A stretch of 64,000 nt of DNA from Mycobacterium sp. KBS0706 (GTDB taxonomy: Bacteria; Pseudomonadota; Alphaproteobacteria; DSM-16000; Inquilinaceae): the NCBI RefSeq assembly GCF_005938675.2, contig NZ_VCCH02000021.1, positions 42,325 through 106,324 on the forward strand, written 5' to 3'. Both the position numbers and the translations under genes were made by a program. Positions 1 through 11,652 of this stretch are shown in pieces (position 1 is the stretch's first letter; every line of letters starts with the position of its first letter). The notes beneath the pieces are model-generated. The model saw only the letters and a program-made list of their open reading frames with translations. It was not told the DNA's origin and did not search any database.

Positions 1-458
1 GCATGGTCGACCTGGAGTTCGACCAGATCTGGAAGCAGGTACAGCAGTCGATCGAGACCGGCGGCGACGACAATCCGGACAAGAACAAGCCGGAGGACGA
101 GCTGAAGGCCGAGTACCGCGCCATCGCCGAGCGTCGGGTGCGCCTCGGCCTGCTGTTCGCCGAGATCGGCCGCGCCGAGAACGTCGAGGTGTCGCAGGAG
201 GAGCTGAACCGCGCCCTGATCGCCGAGGCCCGCCGCTATCCGGGCCAGGAGCAGCAGGTGGTCGACTTCTTCCGCCAGAACCCGCAGGCGATCGAGAATC
301 TGCGCGCGCCGCTGTTCGAGGAGAAGGTCGTCGACGTGATCCTCGGCAAGATCAAGGTCAACGACACCACCGTGACGCCGGAGGAGCTGGCGCGCGACCC
401 GGACGAGGACGAGGCGGAAGCCAAGCCGGCCGCCACCGACACCGCTTCCGGCGCTTGA
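1..458 (+). CDS. tig: Trigger factor, C-terminal part (partial at window edge)
   Basis: Ribosome-associated peptidyl-prolyl isomerase and chaperone for nascent chains. Only about the last 150 residues are present; the reading frame is open at the left edge of the window, so the ATG at position 3 is internal. The visible part is the charged, helical C-terminal chaperone domain: an Arg/Glu-rich stretch (EYRAIAERRVRLGLLFAEIG), the RYPGQEQQVVDFF segment typical of the second arm, and an acidic Ala/Glu/Asp tail. The product is assigned from these segments and from the order tig-clpP-clpX-lon, which is widely conserved in proteobacteria. The downstream gap to clpP is 85 bp and holds a heat-shock-like promoter. 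Confidence 0.93.
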   Translation, partial: MVDLEFDQIWKQVQQSIETGGDDNPDKNKPEDELKAEYRAIAERRVRLGLLFAEIGRAENVEVSQEELNRALIAEARRYPGQEQQVVDFFRQNPQAIENLRAPLFEEKVVDVILGKIKVNDTTVTPEELARDPDEDEAEAKPAATDTASGA

Positions 459-461
459 TCG

Positions 462-497
462 GTTGAAGGTCGCCGCGGACCTCCCCTAATGTAGGGG
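462..497 (+). promoter_or_regulatory. Candidate heat-shock (sigma-32-like) promoter of clpP
   Basis: A GTTGAAG element (462-468) is followed 15 bp later by CCCCTAATG (483-491). This resembles the sigma-32 pattern CTTGAA-N13-15-CCCCAT, and clpP is a classical heat-shock gene. The -10 side overlaps a perfect inverted repeat, CCCCTA-ATG-TAGGGG (483-497). No transcription start can be proved from sequence. Confidence 0.5.
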
Positions 498-543
498 CGA
501 GCCGCGGCGCCCTGCCGGCCCGCGCGAGCCTTTCGAGGAACGT

Positions 544-1164
544 ATGCCTCCGTATGAGCCGTCCATGAACGCCCTGGTCCCGATGGTCGTCGAGCAGACC
601 AATCGCGGCGAGCGCGCCTATGACATCTATTCCCGCCTCCTGAAGGAGCGGATCATCTTTCTGACCGGGCCGATCTACGACGAGCTGGCCAGCCTGGTCT
701 GCGCCCAGCTGCTGTTCCTGGAATCGGAGAACCCGAAGAAGGACATCGCCTTCTACATCAACTCGCCGGGCGGGGTGATCACGGCGGGCATGGCGATCTA
801 CGACACCATGCAGTACATCCAGCCGCAGATCATGACCGTGTGCATCGGCCAGGCGGCGTCGATGGGCTCGCTGCTGCTGGCGGCCGGCGCCCCCGGCAAG
901 CGCTTCGCCCTGCCGAACAGCCGGATCATGGTGCACCAGCCCTCCGGCGGCGCCCGCGGCCAGGCTTCGGACATCGAGATCCAGGCGCGCGAGATCCTCA
1001 AGCTGCGGCAGCGGCTGAACGAGGTCTACGTCAAGCACACCGGCCAGTCGCTCGAGGAGATCGAGCGCTCGATGGACCGCGACAAGTTCATGTCGGCCGA
1101 CGAAGCCAAGGGCTTCGGGATCGTCGACGAGGTCGTCGAGCGGCGTCCGACCGTTGCCGAATAA
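544..1164 (+). CDS. clpP: ATP-dependent Clp protease proteolytic subunit
   Basis: Serine protease subunit that forms the double heptameric chamber and degrades proteins unfolded by ClpX or ClpA. The 206-residue length is usual for the family. The Ser-His-Asp triad can be placed: Ser about 106 in [11 protein letters not shown], His about 131 in IMVHQPSGG, and Asp in the [12 protein letters not shown] segment near 178-180. The N-terminus ([11 protein letters not shown]) matches the family start after a short leader, so the ATG at 544 is plausible, with an internal ATG nine codons later as alternative. clpX follows 207 bp downstream, indicating co-function. A sigma-32-like element lies upstream. 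Confidence 0.98.
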   Translation: MPPYEPSMNALVPMVVEQTNRGERAYDIYSRLLKERIIFLTGPIYDELASLVCAQLLFLESENPKKDIAFYINSPGGVITAGMAIYDTMQYIQPQIMTVCIGQAASMGSLLLAAGAPGKRFALPNSRIMVHQPSGGARGQASDIEIQAREILKLRQRLNEVYVKHTGQSLEEIERSMDRDKFMSADEAKGFGIVDEVVERRPTVAE

Positions 1165-1371
1165 TCGATCTCTTTGCCCGCGGCCCTACCGATCCGGGCC
1201 GAAGGGCGCTATCTTGATTCGTGATGATGCGGATCTGCCTTGCGCCGGGACGAGCTTGTCGCAGGGTGGAGCCGCCGCCATCTGGAGGCAGCCGCATCCT
1301 GGCCCGCGAGTTCGTTTCCCCGCGGCGGGGGGCACGCGGATCGGTATCGCGGATGCGGAAGTGAGGCAGTG

Positions 1372-2637
1372 ATGGGTAAGACCGCAGGCGGTGACTCGAA
1401 GAACACGCTCTACTGCTCGTTCTGCGGCAAGAGCCAGCACGAGGTTCGCAAGCTGATTGCGGGCCCGACTGTGTTCATCTGCGACGAGTGCGTCGAGTTG
1501 TGCACCGACATCATCCGCGAGGAAAACAAGACCACGCTGGTCAAGAACCGCGACGGGGTCCCGACGCCGAAGGACATCCGCAAGGTTCTGGACGACTACG
1601 TGATCGGCCAGGAGCACGCGAAGAAGGTGCTCTCGGTCGCCGTGCACAACCACTACAAGCGGCTGGCGCATGGCCAGAAGAACGGCGAGGTCGAGCTCGC
1701 GAAGTCCAATATCCTGCTGATCGGGCCGACCGGCTGCGGCAAGACGCTGCTGGCCCAGACCCTGGCCCGCATCCTCGACGTCCCGTTCACCATGGCGGAC
1801 GCGACGACGCTGACCGAGGCAGGCTATGTCGGCGAGGATGTCGAAAACATCATCCTCAAGCTGCTGCAGGCCGCCGACTACAACGTCGAGCGGGCGCAGC
1901 GCGGCATCGTCTACATCGACGAGGTCGACAAGATCAGCCGCAAGTCGGACAACCCCTCGATCACCCGCGACGTCTCGGGCGAGGGCGTGCAGCAGGCCCT
2001 GCTGAAGATCATGGAAGGCACCATCGCTTCGGTGCCGCCCCAGGGCGGGCGCAAGCACCCGCAGCAGGAGTTCCTGCAGGTCGACACCACGAACATCCTG
2101 TTCATCTGCGGTGGCGCCTTCTCCGGGCTGGAGAAGATCATCTCGCAGCGCGGCCGCGGCAGCTCGCTCGGCTTCGGCGCCGATGTGCGCGGGCCGGATG
2201 AGCGGACGACCGGCGAGATCTTCAGCGAGGTCGAGCCCGAGGATCTGCTGAAATTCGGCCTGATCCCCGAATTCGTCGGCCGCCTGCCGGTGGTGGCGAC
2301 GCTCGAGGACCTCGATTCCGAGGCGCTGATCGAGATCCTGTCCCGGCCGAAGAACGCGCTGGTGAAGCAGTACCAGCGCCTGTTCGAGATGGAGGACGTG
2401 CATCTGTCGCTGACCGACGATGCGCTGAAGGGCATCGCCAGCCGCGCCATCCAGCGCAAGACCGGCGCGCGCGGCCTGCGCTCGATCATGGAGAGCATCC
2501 TGCTCGAGCCGATGTACGACCTGCCGAGCATGAACGGCGTGGTCGAGATCGTGGTCAACCGCGAGGTGGTCGACGGCCGCGCCAAGCCGCTCCTGATCTA
2601 CGCCGAGAAACAGCAGGACCGCGCTCCCGGCGCCTGA
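1372..2637 (+). CDS. clpX: ATP-dependent Clp protease ATP-binding subunit ClpX
   Basis: AAA+ unfoldase that recognises substrates and feeds them to ClpP. The 421-residue protein begins [15 protein letters not shown]. The frame stays open further upstream, but this ATG gives the usual ClpX N-terminus. A four-Cys zinc-binding domain (CSFCG and CDECVELC) is followed by Walker [11 protein letters not shown] (about 118-127), the GYVG pore loop (about 151-154), Walker B VYIDEVDK (about 180) and a sensor-2 GARGLRS segment near the C-terminus. It follows clpP and is closed by a strong terminator. Confidence 0.98.
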   Translation: MGKTAGGDSKNTLYCSFCGKSQHEVRKLIAGPTVFICDECVELCTDIIREENKTTLVKNRDGVPTPKDIRKVLDDYVIGQEHAKKVLSVAVHNHYKRLAHGQKNGEVELAKSNILLIGPTGCGKTLLAQTLARILDVPFTMADATTLTEAGYVGEDVENIILKLLQAADYNVERAQRGIVYIDEVDKISRKSDNPSITRDVSGEGVQQALLKIMEGTIASVPPQGGRKHPQQEFLQVDTTNILFICGGAFSGLEKIISQRGRGSSLGFGADVRGPDERTTGEIFSEVEPEDLLKFGLIPEFVGRLPVVATLEDLDSEALIEILSRPKNALVKQYQRLFEMEDVHLSLTDDALKGIASRAIQRKTGARGLRSIMESILLEPMYDLPSMNGVVEIVVNREVVDGRAKPLLIYAEKQQDRAPGA

Positions 2638-2670
2638 CGCCGGGCCTGCGACAGATCCTGATCGACCTGA

Positions 2671-2705
2671 CAGCCGATGCCTCCGGGCATCGGCTGTTTC
2701 GTTTC
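2671..2705 (+). terminator. Rho-independent terminator after clpX
   Basis: An 11-bp perfect stem (2671-2681 with 2686-2696) closes a TCCG tetraloop and runs into TTTCGTTTC. It separates clpX from lon, which must then have its own promoter in the roughly 200 bp that follow. Confidence 0.85.
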
Positions 2706-2908
2706 ATAATTACCGCTAAAGGCCGCCTTTGGCTTGCCACTGTGGCCCGATTGCGCTCTTGTGACCGGGTCATGAGGGCTGCAGCATTCCCGTCCCTTGA
2801 ACGGCTTCCGGTCATCGCCACGTCTATTGGGCGCGCCGGGTCTCCACCGTCCGGCGCCGGCGCGGCGCCGCTCCTCGGGCCGCTGCCCATCCCAGTAAGG
2901 CAGAACGC

Positions 2909-5314
<2,406 letters not shown>

Positions 5315-5372
5315 GGCATCGCGGCGGCCTTGGAACTTGGCAGAATTCCATGTGTTTCAGGGCCGCCGACGA

Positions 5373-5401
5373 TTGACCATGTTTCCGCGATACGCTTACA
5401 T
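5373..5401 (+). promoter_or_regulatory. Possible sigma-70 promoter upstream of HU
   Basis: TTGACC (5373-5378) and TTACAT (5396-5401) are separated by 17 bp in the AT-richer stretch before the HU gene. The -10 match is weak; a second weak pair (TTGTCG with CTGTAT) lies about 70 bp further down. The assignment is tentative. Confidence 0.3.
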
Positions 5402-5521
5402 TTCGTGACGTTTCGGTGTCGGGAAAAGGCGCATCGAACGGTTGTCGGTTTGGAGAGTACCTAGCCTGTATCCGGCGAACCCGCCGGAACGACCAACACA
5501 GAGCCTGAAGGAGGCCGACAC

Positions 5522-5815
5522 GTGAACAAGAACGATCTCGTCGCACACGTCGCGGAAAGCACCGGTCTGTCGCGTGCCGATGCTGGCAACGCCATCGACA
5601 GCTTCATCGACGGTGTTACCCAGACGTTGACGAAGGGGGGGGAAGTCCGCCTCGTTGGGTTCGGCACCTTCGGCGTCGCGGCACGTGCCGCTTCGGAGGG
5701 CCGCAATCCGCGGACCGGCGAGACCATCAAGATCGCCGCCTCCAAGCAGGTCAAGTTCAAGGCCGGCAAGGGCCTGAAGGACTCCGTCAACAGCGCCGGC
5801 GGCAAGAAGAAGTAA
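5522..5815 (+). CDS. hupB: DNA-binding protein HU
   Basis: Small histone-like protein that bends and compacts DNA as a dimer. It has 97 residues; the family usually has about 90. The start is a GTG preceded by a strong GAAGGAGG ribosome-binding site, and the protein begins MNKNDLVAHVAESTGLSR. The conserved beta-arm signature GRNPRTGE lies at about residues 60-67, after VGFGTFG. The C-terminus is slightly Lys-rich (GGKKK). HU directly downstream of lon is the standard proteobacterial arrangement, so it is very probably the HU-beta orthologue. A GC-rich terminator hairpin follows 25 bp after the stop. Confidence 0.95.
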   Translation: MNKNDLVAHVAESTGLSRADAGNAIDSFIDGVTQTLTKGGEVRLVGFGTFGVAARAASEGRNPRTGETIKIAASKQVKFKAGKGLKDSVNSAGGKKK

Positions 5816-5839
5816 GCGCCTCCGCTTATGGACCCGAAC

Positions 5840-5873
5840 CGGCCGGTCGGCGCCTTGGCCCGACCGGCCGTTT
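5840..5873 (+). terminator. Terminator hairpin after HU
   Basis: An 11-bp perfect stem (5840-5850 with 5860-5870) with a 9-nt loop is followed by a short TTTCAT. The T tract is short, but the location between HU and the tRNA genes fits. Confidence 0.6.
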
Positions 5874-5913
5874 CATGTCCGGACCCCGCGGGATCGTCCC
5901 CGCGGGTCCGCCC

Positions 5914-5989
5914 GGGCGATTAGCTCAGTTGGTAGAGCATCGGTTTTACACACCGAGTGTCGGCGGTTCGAGCCCGTCATCGCCCACCA
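5914..5989 (+). tRNA. tRNA-Val, anticodon TAC
   Basis: A 76-nt cloverleaf including an encoded CCA end. The acceptor stem GGGCGAT pairs with ATCGCCC, the D arm is GCTCAGTTGGTAGAGC, and the anticodon stem TCGGT/ACCGA encloses TTTACAC with TAC at the anticodon, which reads GUA. The T arm contains GGTTCGAGCC. A GC-rich hairpin (about 5880-5910) lies just upstream. Confidence 0.96.
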
Positions 5990-6151
5990 GTTCCCGCCGC
6001 CGGTTTCCCGGCGGTATCGTTGCCTTGGTGGTCCAGAATTCAAGGGTTCGGAGCGCCGCGAAAATCCCGCACCGCCCGCTGGCAATTCAAGTTGACAGCC
6101 CCCGGTGGAGTGGGTATCTCAAGCGCCTCGCCGCGATGAGCGGCCAGATGC

Positions 6152-6228
<77 letters not shown>

Positions 6229-6301
6229 CTTCCTGTTTTCCGGTCTCGCTCCGGGTTTCGGCGCTCCGCCGAAGGCCCTGTGATCGTTGCCGGCACCCTG
6301 C

Positions 6302-6378
<77 letters not shown>

Positions 6379-6714
6379 CTTCCTCCGACCATCACCGATA
6401 TTTGCCGGGCCGGCCTCGTCTTCGACGGGCGCAGCGGCCCTTGCTGCATTTGGACGCGGCTGGACGCGCCGGTCCAACTGGCTGTCCGCGGCATCGTCCG
6501 GAAGCGCGAAGATCCCAGCAAAATCATGCGGTTGAGAAGCATTCGCATCTACAAAATGTGGCGGAAATTCGCTTCTCTCGTCCGACATGCCGGCCTATAA
6601 AGGCCGCGCCGGAAGGGCGGCCGTGACGGACGGCCCTTCACGACGAAGAAAGAGATTTGGGGTGGAGCGCCTGCCGATCAAGATCGCGCAGGCTCCACGT
6701 GTGACGGGTGAGCG
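6379..6714 (+). other. Intergenic region and nuo operon leader with stem-loop
   Basis: 336 bp without a convincing gene between tRNA-Asp and nuoA. It must contain the promoter of the nuo operon, but I see no clear -35/-10 pair; an AT-richer stretch lies near 6530-6600 and a GGCC-TATAAA-GGCC repeat at 6592-6605. The leader ends in a strong stem-loop at 6662-6698: GTGGAG and CCTGC pair with GCAGG and CTCCAC with a two-base bulge, and the inner CGAT/ATCG extends the stem. The hairpin stops 16 nt before the nuoA ATG and has no T tract, so it is not a classical terminator. Confidence 0.5.
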
Positions 6715-7083
6715 ATGACGACCTCTCTTGTGTCGGAGTACTTTCCGATCCTCGTCTTCCTGGCGATCGCCATCGTGATCGCCGGCGCCGCGGTCGGCCT
6801 GTCCTTCATCGCCGGCAAGCAGAATCCGGACAGCGAGAAGCTCTCGGCCTATGAGTGCGGCTTCGACGCCTTCGCCGATGCGCGCTCCAAGTTCGACGTC
6901 CGGTTCTATCTGGTCTCGATCCTGTTCATCATCTTCGACCTGGAAGTGGCCTTCCTGTTCCCCTGGGCGGTGGCGCTCAAGGACATCGGGATGTTCGGCT
7001 TCTGGTCGATGATGGTGTTCCTCGGCGTCCTGACCGTCGGCTTCATCTACGAGTGGAAGAAGGGAGCGCTGGAATGGGAGTGA
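6715..7083 (+). CDS. nuoA: NADH-quinone oxidoreductase subunit A
   Basis: Membrane subunit of respiratory complex I at the junction of the peripheral and membrane arms, next to the quinone channel. The 122 residues fit the family. Three hydrophobic segments are visible: about 8-30, about 60-85 ([20 protein letters not shown]) and about 90-110. The conserved loop [16 protein letters not shown] with its Cys precedes the second segment. It is the first gene of a complete nuoA-N operon; its stop overlaps the nuoB start region. The ATG at 6715 follows GGGTGAGCG, a weak ribosome-binding site. Confidence 0.97.
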   Translation: MTTSLVSEYFPILVFLAIAIVIAGAAVGLSFIAGKQNPDSEKLSAYECGFDAFADARSKFDVRFYLVSILFIIFDLEVAFLFPWAVALKDIGMFGFWSMMVFLGVLTVGFIYEWKKGALEWE

Positions 7084-7652
7084 GCGCGACGCAGTCGAGC
7101 AGCCCCGTGGCGACCAGCCCCGTGGGCGTCGGCACGCCAATTCCCCAGGGCGCCGGGCAGGACGCGGTGATCCGCGCCGCCAATGCCGAGATCCAGGACA
7201 AGGGCTTCCTGCTGACCCGAGTCGACGCGCTGTTCGACTGGGCGCGCACCGGGTCGCTGTGGCCGATGACCTTCGGCCTGGCCTGCTGCGCGGTGGAGAT
7301 GATCCACGCCTACATGCCGCGCTACGACCTCGACCGACTCGGGGTCATCCCGCGGCCCAGCCCGCGCCAGTCCGACGTCATGATCGTCGCCGGCACCCTG
7401 ACCAACAAGATGGCCCCGGCCCTGCGCAAGGTCTACGACCAGATGCCGGAGCCGCGCTGGGTCATCTCGATGGGCTCCTGCGCCAATGGCGGCGGCTACT
7501 ACCACTATTCCTACTCGGTGGTGCGCGGCTGCGACCGCGTCGTCCCGGTCGACATCTATGTCCCGGGCTGCCCGCCGACTGCCGAGGCCCTGGTCTACGG
7601 CATCATGCAGCTGCAGAAGAAGATCCGGCGCGGCAACCGGATCGTCCGCTGA
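7074..7652 (+). CDS. nuoB: NADH-quinone oxidoreductase subunit B
   Basis: Peripheral-arm subunit carrying iron-sulfur cluster N2, the electron donor to quinone. It has 192 residues. The ligand set is visible: adjacent Cys 71 and 72 in LACCAVEM, Cys 136 in MGSCANGG and Cys 166 in [11 protein letters not shown]. The first 35 residues are a Ser/Pro/Gly-rich extension not found in all homologues. The start at 7074 lies inside the end of nuoA (10-nt overlap), consistent with translational coupling; the frame is open further upstream but that part is an out-of-frame reading of nuoA. Confidence 0.97.
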   Translation: MGVSATQSSSPVATSPVGVGTPIPQGAGQDAVIRAANAEIQDKGFLLTRVDALFDWARTGSLWPMTFGLACCAVEMIHAYMPRYDLDRLGVIPRPSPRQSDVMIVAGTLTNKMAPALRKVYDQMPEPRWVISMGSCANGGGYYHYSYSVVRGCDRVVPVDIYVPGCPPTAEALVYGIMQLQKKIRRGNRIVR

Positions 7653-7670
7653 GGGATCGGGAAGCAAGGA

Positions 7671-8318
7671 ATGGCATCGATCCAGGAACTGACCGATCTC
7701 GGCACGGCCCTCGCGGCGGTGCTGGGCGGGGACGTGCTCGGCCACGCGGTGTCGCCGACGGCCGAGCTGACCCTGACCGTCCGGCGCGACTCGATCGTCC
7801 GGGTGCTGACCCATCTGCGCGACGCGCCCGAGACCCTGTTCGAGCAGCTGACCGACATCTGCGGCGCCGACTACCCGACCCGGCCGGAGCGGTTGGAGGT
7901 CGTCTACCACCTGCTCAGCTTCCGGCATAACCGCCGGATCCGGCTGAAGGTGACGACCGACGAGGACACGCCGGTGCCGTCTGCCGCCGACGTCTTCCCG
8001 GCGGCGACCTGGTTCGAGCGCGAGGCCTGGGACCTGTACGGCATCTTCTTCGCCGACAATCCGGACCTGCGCCGTATCCTCACCGATTACGGCTTCGAGG
8101 GGCACCCGCTGCGCAAGGACTTCCCGCTGACCGGCTATGTCGAGGTCCGCTACGACAATGAGCAGAAGCGGGTGGTCTACGAGCCGGTGAAGCTGACCCA
8201 GGATTTCCGCACCTTCGACTTCCTCAGCCCGTGGGAGGGCATGACGCGGCCCGGTCCTGACGTGCCCGTGGTCCTGCCGGGCGACGAGAAGGCCGCGCTG
8301 AACGAGCCGAAGGCGTAA
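7671..8318 (+). CDS. nuoC: NADH-quinone oxidoreductase subunit C
   Basis: The 30-kDa peripheral subunit of complex I that packs against NuoD and helps shape the quinone-binding region. The 215 residues are typical. The family signature is seen in [20 protein letters not shown] and then [19 protein letters not shown]. It is separate from nuoD, unlike the fused NuoCD of enteric bacteria. An AAGGA site precedes the ATG, which lies 18 bp after nuoB, and nuoD starts 5 bp after its stop. Confidence 0.96.
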   Translation: MASIQELTDLGTALAAVLGGDVLGHAVSPTAELTLTVRRDSIVRVLTHLRDAPETLFEQLTDICGADYPTRPERLEVVYHLLSFRHNRRIRLKVTTDEDTPVPSAADVFPAATWFEREAWDLYGIFFADNPDLRRILTDYGFEGHPLRKDFPLTGYVEVRYDNEQKRVVYEPVKLTQDFRTFDFLSPWEGMTRPGPDVPVVLPGDEKAALNEPKA

Positions 8319-8323
8319 GCATC

Positions 8324-9505
8324 ATGGTCGAGACCCAGATCAAGCCCTACACCATGAACTTCGGCCCGCAGCATCCGGCCGCGCACGGCGTGCTGCGCCT
8401 GGTGCTGGAACTGGACGGCGAGGTGGTGGAGCGGGCCGATCCGCATATCGGGCTGTTGCATCGCGGCACCGAGAAGCTGATCGAGTACAAGACCTACATG
8501 CAGGCGACGCCGTATTTCGATCGCCTGGACTATGTCGCGCCGATGAACCAGGAGCACGCCTTCGCCCTGGCGGTCGAGCGGCTGCTCGGCATCACCGTGC
8601 CGGAGCGGGGGCAGTATGTCCGCGTGCTGTTCTCCGAGATCAGCCGGATTCTCAACCATCTGCTCAACATCACCACCTACGCGCTCGACGTCGGCGCTGT
8701 GACTCCGTCGCTGTGGGGCTTCGAGGAGCGCGAGTTCCTGATGGAGTTCTACGAGCGCGCCTCCGGCGCCCGGCTCCATGCCAACTACTTCCGGCCCGGC
8801 GGCGTGGCCCAGGACATGCCGGCCGGCCTGGCCGACGACATCTGGGCCTATACCGAGCGCTTCCCGAAATTTGTCGACGACCTCGAAAGCCTGCTGACCG
8901 AGAACCGGATCTTCAAGCAGCGCCTGGTCGATATCGGCGTGGTGACGGCTGAGCAGGCCAAGGCGTGGGGCTTCACCGGCGTCATGCTGCGGGCCTCGAA
9001 CGTGTCCTGGGACTTGCGCAAGGCGCAGCCCTACGAGGTCTATGACAAGCTCGATTTCGACATCCCGGTCGGCCTGACCGGCGACTGCTACGCCCGCTAC
9101 CTGCTGCGGATCGAGGAGATGCGGCAGTCCAACCGCATCATCCGCCAGTGCCTGGAGCAGATGCCGAAGGACGGCCCGGTGAAGACCACCGACCGCAAGG
9201 TGTCGCCGCCACCGCGCGCCGAGATGAAGCGCTCGATGGAAGCGCTGATCCACCACTTCAAGCTCTACACCGAGGGCTATCATGTCCCGGCCGGCGAGAC
9301 CTACGCGGCGGTCGAGGCGCCGAAGGGCGAGTTCGGCGTCTATCTGGTCGCGGACGGCACCAACCGGCCGTATCGCTGCCGCATCCGCGCCCCGGGCTTC
9401 GCCCATCTGCAGGGACTCGACTTCATGAGCCGGGGGCACATGCTGGCCGATGCGGTCGCGATCATCGGCAGCCAGGACATCGTGTTCGGGGAGATCGACC
9501 GATGA
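8324..9505 (+). CDS. nuoD: NADH-quinone oxidoreductase subunit D
   Basis: The 49-kDa subunit of complex I, forming most of the quinone-reaction site with NuoB. The 393-residue protein starts with the typical [17 protein letters not shown], whose His residues line the quinone pocket, and continues with [16 protein letters not shown]. The C-terminus ends [11 protein letters not shown] as in alphaproteobacterial and mitochondrial homologues. Its stop overlaps the nuoE ATG by 4 nt (ATGA). Confidence 0.97.
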   Translation: MVETQIKPYTMNFGPQHPAAHGVLRLVLELDGEVVERADPHIGLLHRGTEKLIEYKTYMQATPYFDRLDYVAPMNQEHAFALAVERLLGITVPERGQYVRVLFSEISRILNHLLNITTYALDVGAVTPSLWGFEEREFLMEFYERASGARLHANYFRPGGVAQDMPAGLADDIWAYTERFPKFVDDLESLLTENRIFKQRLVDIGVVTAEQAKAWGFTGVMLRASNVSWDLRKAQPYEVYDKLDFDIPVGLTGDCYARYLLRIEEMRQSNRIIRQCLEQMPKDGPVKTTDRKVSPPPRAEMKRSMEALIHHFKLYTEGYHVPAGETYAAVEAPKGEFGVYLVADGTNRPYRCRIRAPGFAHLQGLDFMSRGHMLADAVAIIGSQDIVFGEIDR

Positions 9506-10344
9506 CGGCCGCAGGAATTGCGCCGGAGGCGGACCAGCCGAAGGAATTCGCCTTCACGCCCGAGAATCTCGAGCGGGCGAAGAAGATCATCGCCAAATAT
9601 CCCGAGGGCAAGCAGCAGAGCGCGGTGATCCCGCTGCTCGACATCGCCCAGCGCCAGCATCACAACTGGATTCCGCGGGTGGCGATGGACCACGTCGCCG
9701 ACCTGCTGGAGATGCCGCGGATCCGGGTGTATGAGGTCGCGAGCTTCTACACCATGTTCAACAAGGCGCCGGTCGGCCGCCACTTCTTCCAGGTCTGCAC
9801 CACCACGCCGTGCTGGCTGCGCGGGTCGGGCGACGTGATGCGGGCGCTGCAGGACCGGGCTGGCTGCGGCAACCACGAGACCAGCGAAGACGGCCAGTTC
9901 TCGGTGCTCGAGGTCGAGTGCCTTGGGGCCTGCGTCAACGCCCCGATGGTCCAGATCAACGACGATTTCTACGAGGATCTGGACTACGACAAGACGGTGG
10001 CGCTGATCGACGCGCTGAAGGCCGGGCAGCAGACCACGCCCGGCCCGCAGAACGGCCGCACCAACTCCGAAGCGCTGTCCGGCGCGACCACGCTGCTGAA
10101 CATGCGCCCGGGTCATCGCCCGGCCGTGCCGGCCTCGGCCGGTCGGGTCGCGGATGGCGCCCAGGCCGATCAGCCGGACCCGGCGTCTGGCGGCACGCCG
10201 CCGGCGCATGAGGTCGCGGCCCAGGCCGAGGCCTCGCCGGGCGCCCATCGTGGCGACGCGGAGCCCGAGAAGAAGGGCAGGCCGAAGCAGAAGGTCGAGA
10301 CGAGCGGCGACCACGCCGGCACCGCGGATACGGGAGAGAAGTGA
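9502..10344 (+). CDS. nuoE: NADH-quinone oxidoreductase subunit E with long low-complexity C-terminus
   Basis: The 24-kDa subunit of the NADH-oxidising module, carrying the [2Fe-2S] cluster N1a. Ligands are visible as [11 protein letters not shown] and [10 protein letters not shown], in the usual spacing. The thioredoxin-like core spans about residues 10-175. The protein is 280 residues, while the family usually has 160-240; the last 90-100 residues are a Pro/Ala/Gly/Glu-rich, probably disordered tail ending Lys/Glu-rich. The tail has the same base composition as its surroundings, so no frameshift is suspected. The start overlaps the nuoD stop (ATGA), and the stop overlaps the nuoF ATG. Confidence 0.95.
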   Translation: MTAAGIAPEADQPKEFAFTPENLERAKKIIAKYPEGKQQSAVIPLLDIAQRQHHNWIPRVAMDHVADLLEMPRIRVYEVASFYTMFNKAPVGRHFFQVCTTTPCWLRGSGDVMRALQDRAGCGNHETSEDGQFSVLEVECLGACVNAPMVQINDDFYEDLDYDKTVALIDALKAGQQTTPGPQNGRTNSEALSGATTLLNMRPGHRPAVPASAGRVADGAQADQPDPASGGTPPAHEVAAQAEASPGAHRGDAEPEKKGRPKQKVETSGDHAGTADTGEK

Positions 10345-11642
10345 TGCTGCGCGACGAAGACCGCATCTTCACCAATCTCTACGGCTGGGACGATTGGGGC
10401 CTTGAAGGCGCCAAGCGCCGTGGCATCTGGAGCGATATGAAGTCGCTGGTCGACCTCGGCCGCGACAAGATCATCGAGGAGGTCAAGACCTCCGGCCTGC
10501 GCGGCCGCGGCGGCGCCGGCTTCCCGACCGGCATGAAGTGGTCCTTCATGCCGAAAGAGAGCAAGGACGGCCGCCCGAGCTACCTCGTCATCAACGCCGA
10601 CGAGTCGGAGCCGGGCACCTGCAAGGACCGCGAGATCCTGCGCTTCGACCCGCACCGGCTGATCGAGGGCGCGCTGCTGGCCTCCTTCGCCATGGGGGCG
10701 CATGCCTGCTACATCTACATCCGGGGCGAGTTCTACGGCGAAGCCTCGAACATGCAGGTCGCGATCGACCAGGCCTATGACGCCGGCCTGCTCGGCAAGA
10801 ATGCGGCCGGCACCGGCTGGGACTTCGACCTGTACCTGCACCGCGGCGCCGGCGCCTATATCTGCGGCGAGGAGACCGCGCTGCTGGAGAGCCTGGAGGG
10901 CAAGAAGGGCCAGCCGCGCAACAAGCCGCCGTTCCCGGCCGGCGCCGGCCTCTATGGCTGCCCGACCACGGTCAACAACGTCGAGACCATCGCCGTCGTC
11001 GGCGAGATCCTGCGCCGCGGCGGCGCGTGGTTCGCCGGCATCGGCCGGCCGAAGAACCAGGGCACCAAGCTGTTCTGCATCTCCGGCCATGTGAACCAGC
11101 CCTGCAATGTCGAGGAAGAGCTCGGCATCCCGATGCGGGAGCTGATCGACAAGCATGCCGGCGGCGTCCGCGGCGGCTGGGACAACCTGAAGGCGGTGAT
11201 CCCCGGCGGCTCCTCGGCGCCGATCCTGCCGAAGGACATCTGCGACACCGTCCTGATGGATTTCGACGCGCTGCGCGAGGTCAAGTCGGCGCTCGGCACC
11301 GCCGGGCTGATCGTCATGGACAAGTCGACCGACGTGATCTACGCGGTCGCCCGCCTGTCGCGCTTCTACATGCATGAGAGCTGTGGCCAGTGCACGCCGT
11401 GCCGCGAAGGCACCGGCTGGATGTACCGGGTGATGCAGCGCATGGTCACCGGCAATGCGCGGTCGGACGAGATCGACATGCTGCTGCAGGTGACCAAGCA
11501 GATCGACGGCCGCAGCATCTGCGCCCTGGGCGACGCGGCCGCCTGGCCGGTCCAGGCGCTGATCCGGCATTTCCGCGACGAGATGGAGGAGCGGATCCGC
11601 GATCATCGCGACCGCGCCCATCGCCGCGAAGCTGCGGAATAG
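10344..11642 (+). CDS. nuoF: NADH-quinone oxidoreductase subunit F
   Basis: The 51-kDa subunit that binds NADH, FMN and the [4Fe-4S] cluster N3. The 432-residue protein has the Gly-rich FMN/NADH loop [15 protein letters not shown] near residues 52-66, an ICGEETAL segment and the cluster motif [15 protein letters not shown] near 350. I chose the ATG at 10344, which shares its A with the nuoE stop; a GTG one codon earlier is possible. It is followed 10 bp later by nuoG. Confidence 0.97.
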   Translation: MLRDEDRIFTNLYGWDDWGLEGAKRRGIWSDMKSLVDLGRDKIIEEVKTSGLRGRGGAGFPTGMKWSFMPKESKDGRPSYLVINADESEPGTCKDREILRFDPHRLIEGALLASFAMGAHACYIYIRGEFYGEASNMQVAIDQAYDAGLLGKNAAGTGWDFDLYLHRGAGAYICGEETALLESLEGKKGQPRNKPPFPAGAGLYGCPTTVNNVETIAVVGEILRRGGAWFAGIGRPKNQGTKLFCISGHVNQPCNVEEELGIPMRELIDKHAGGVRGGWDNLKAVIPGGSSAPILPKDICDTVLMDFDALREVKSALGTAGLIVMDKSTDVIYAVARLSRFYMHESCGQCTPCREGTGWMYRVMQRMVTGNARSDEIDMLLQVTKQIDGRSICALGDAAAWPVQALIRHFRDEMEERIRDHRDRAHRREAAE

Positions 11643-11652
11643 GAAGGCACCG

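Noticed and set aside
1240..1371. Upstream extension of clpX by 44 codons
   Set aside because: The translation there is not ClpX-like; the ATG at 1372 gives the standard N-terminus.
10030..10344. NuoE tail as a frameshift or fusion with another gene
   Set aside because: The frame continues smoothly to the overlap with nuoF, and the composition matches the surroundings.
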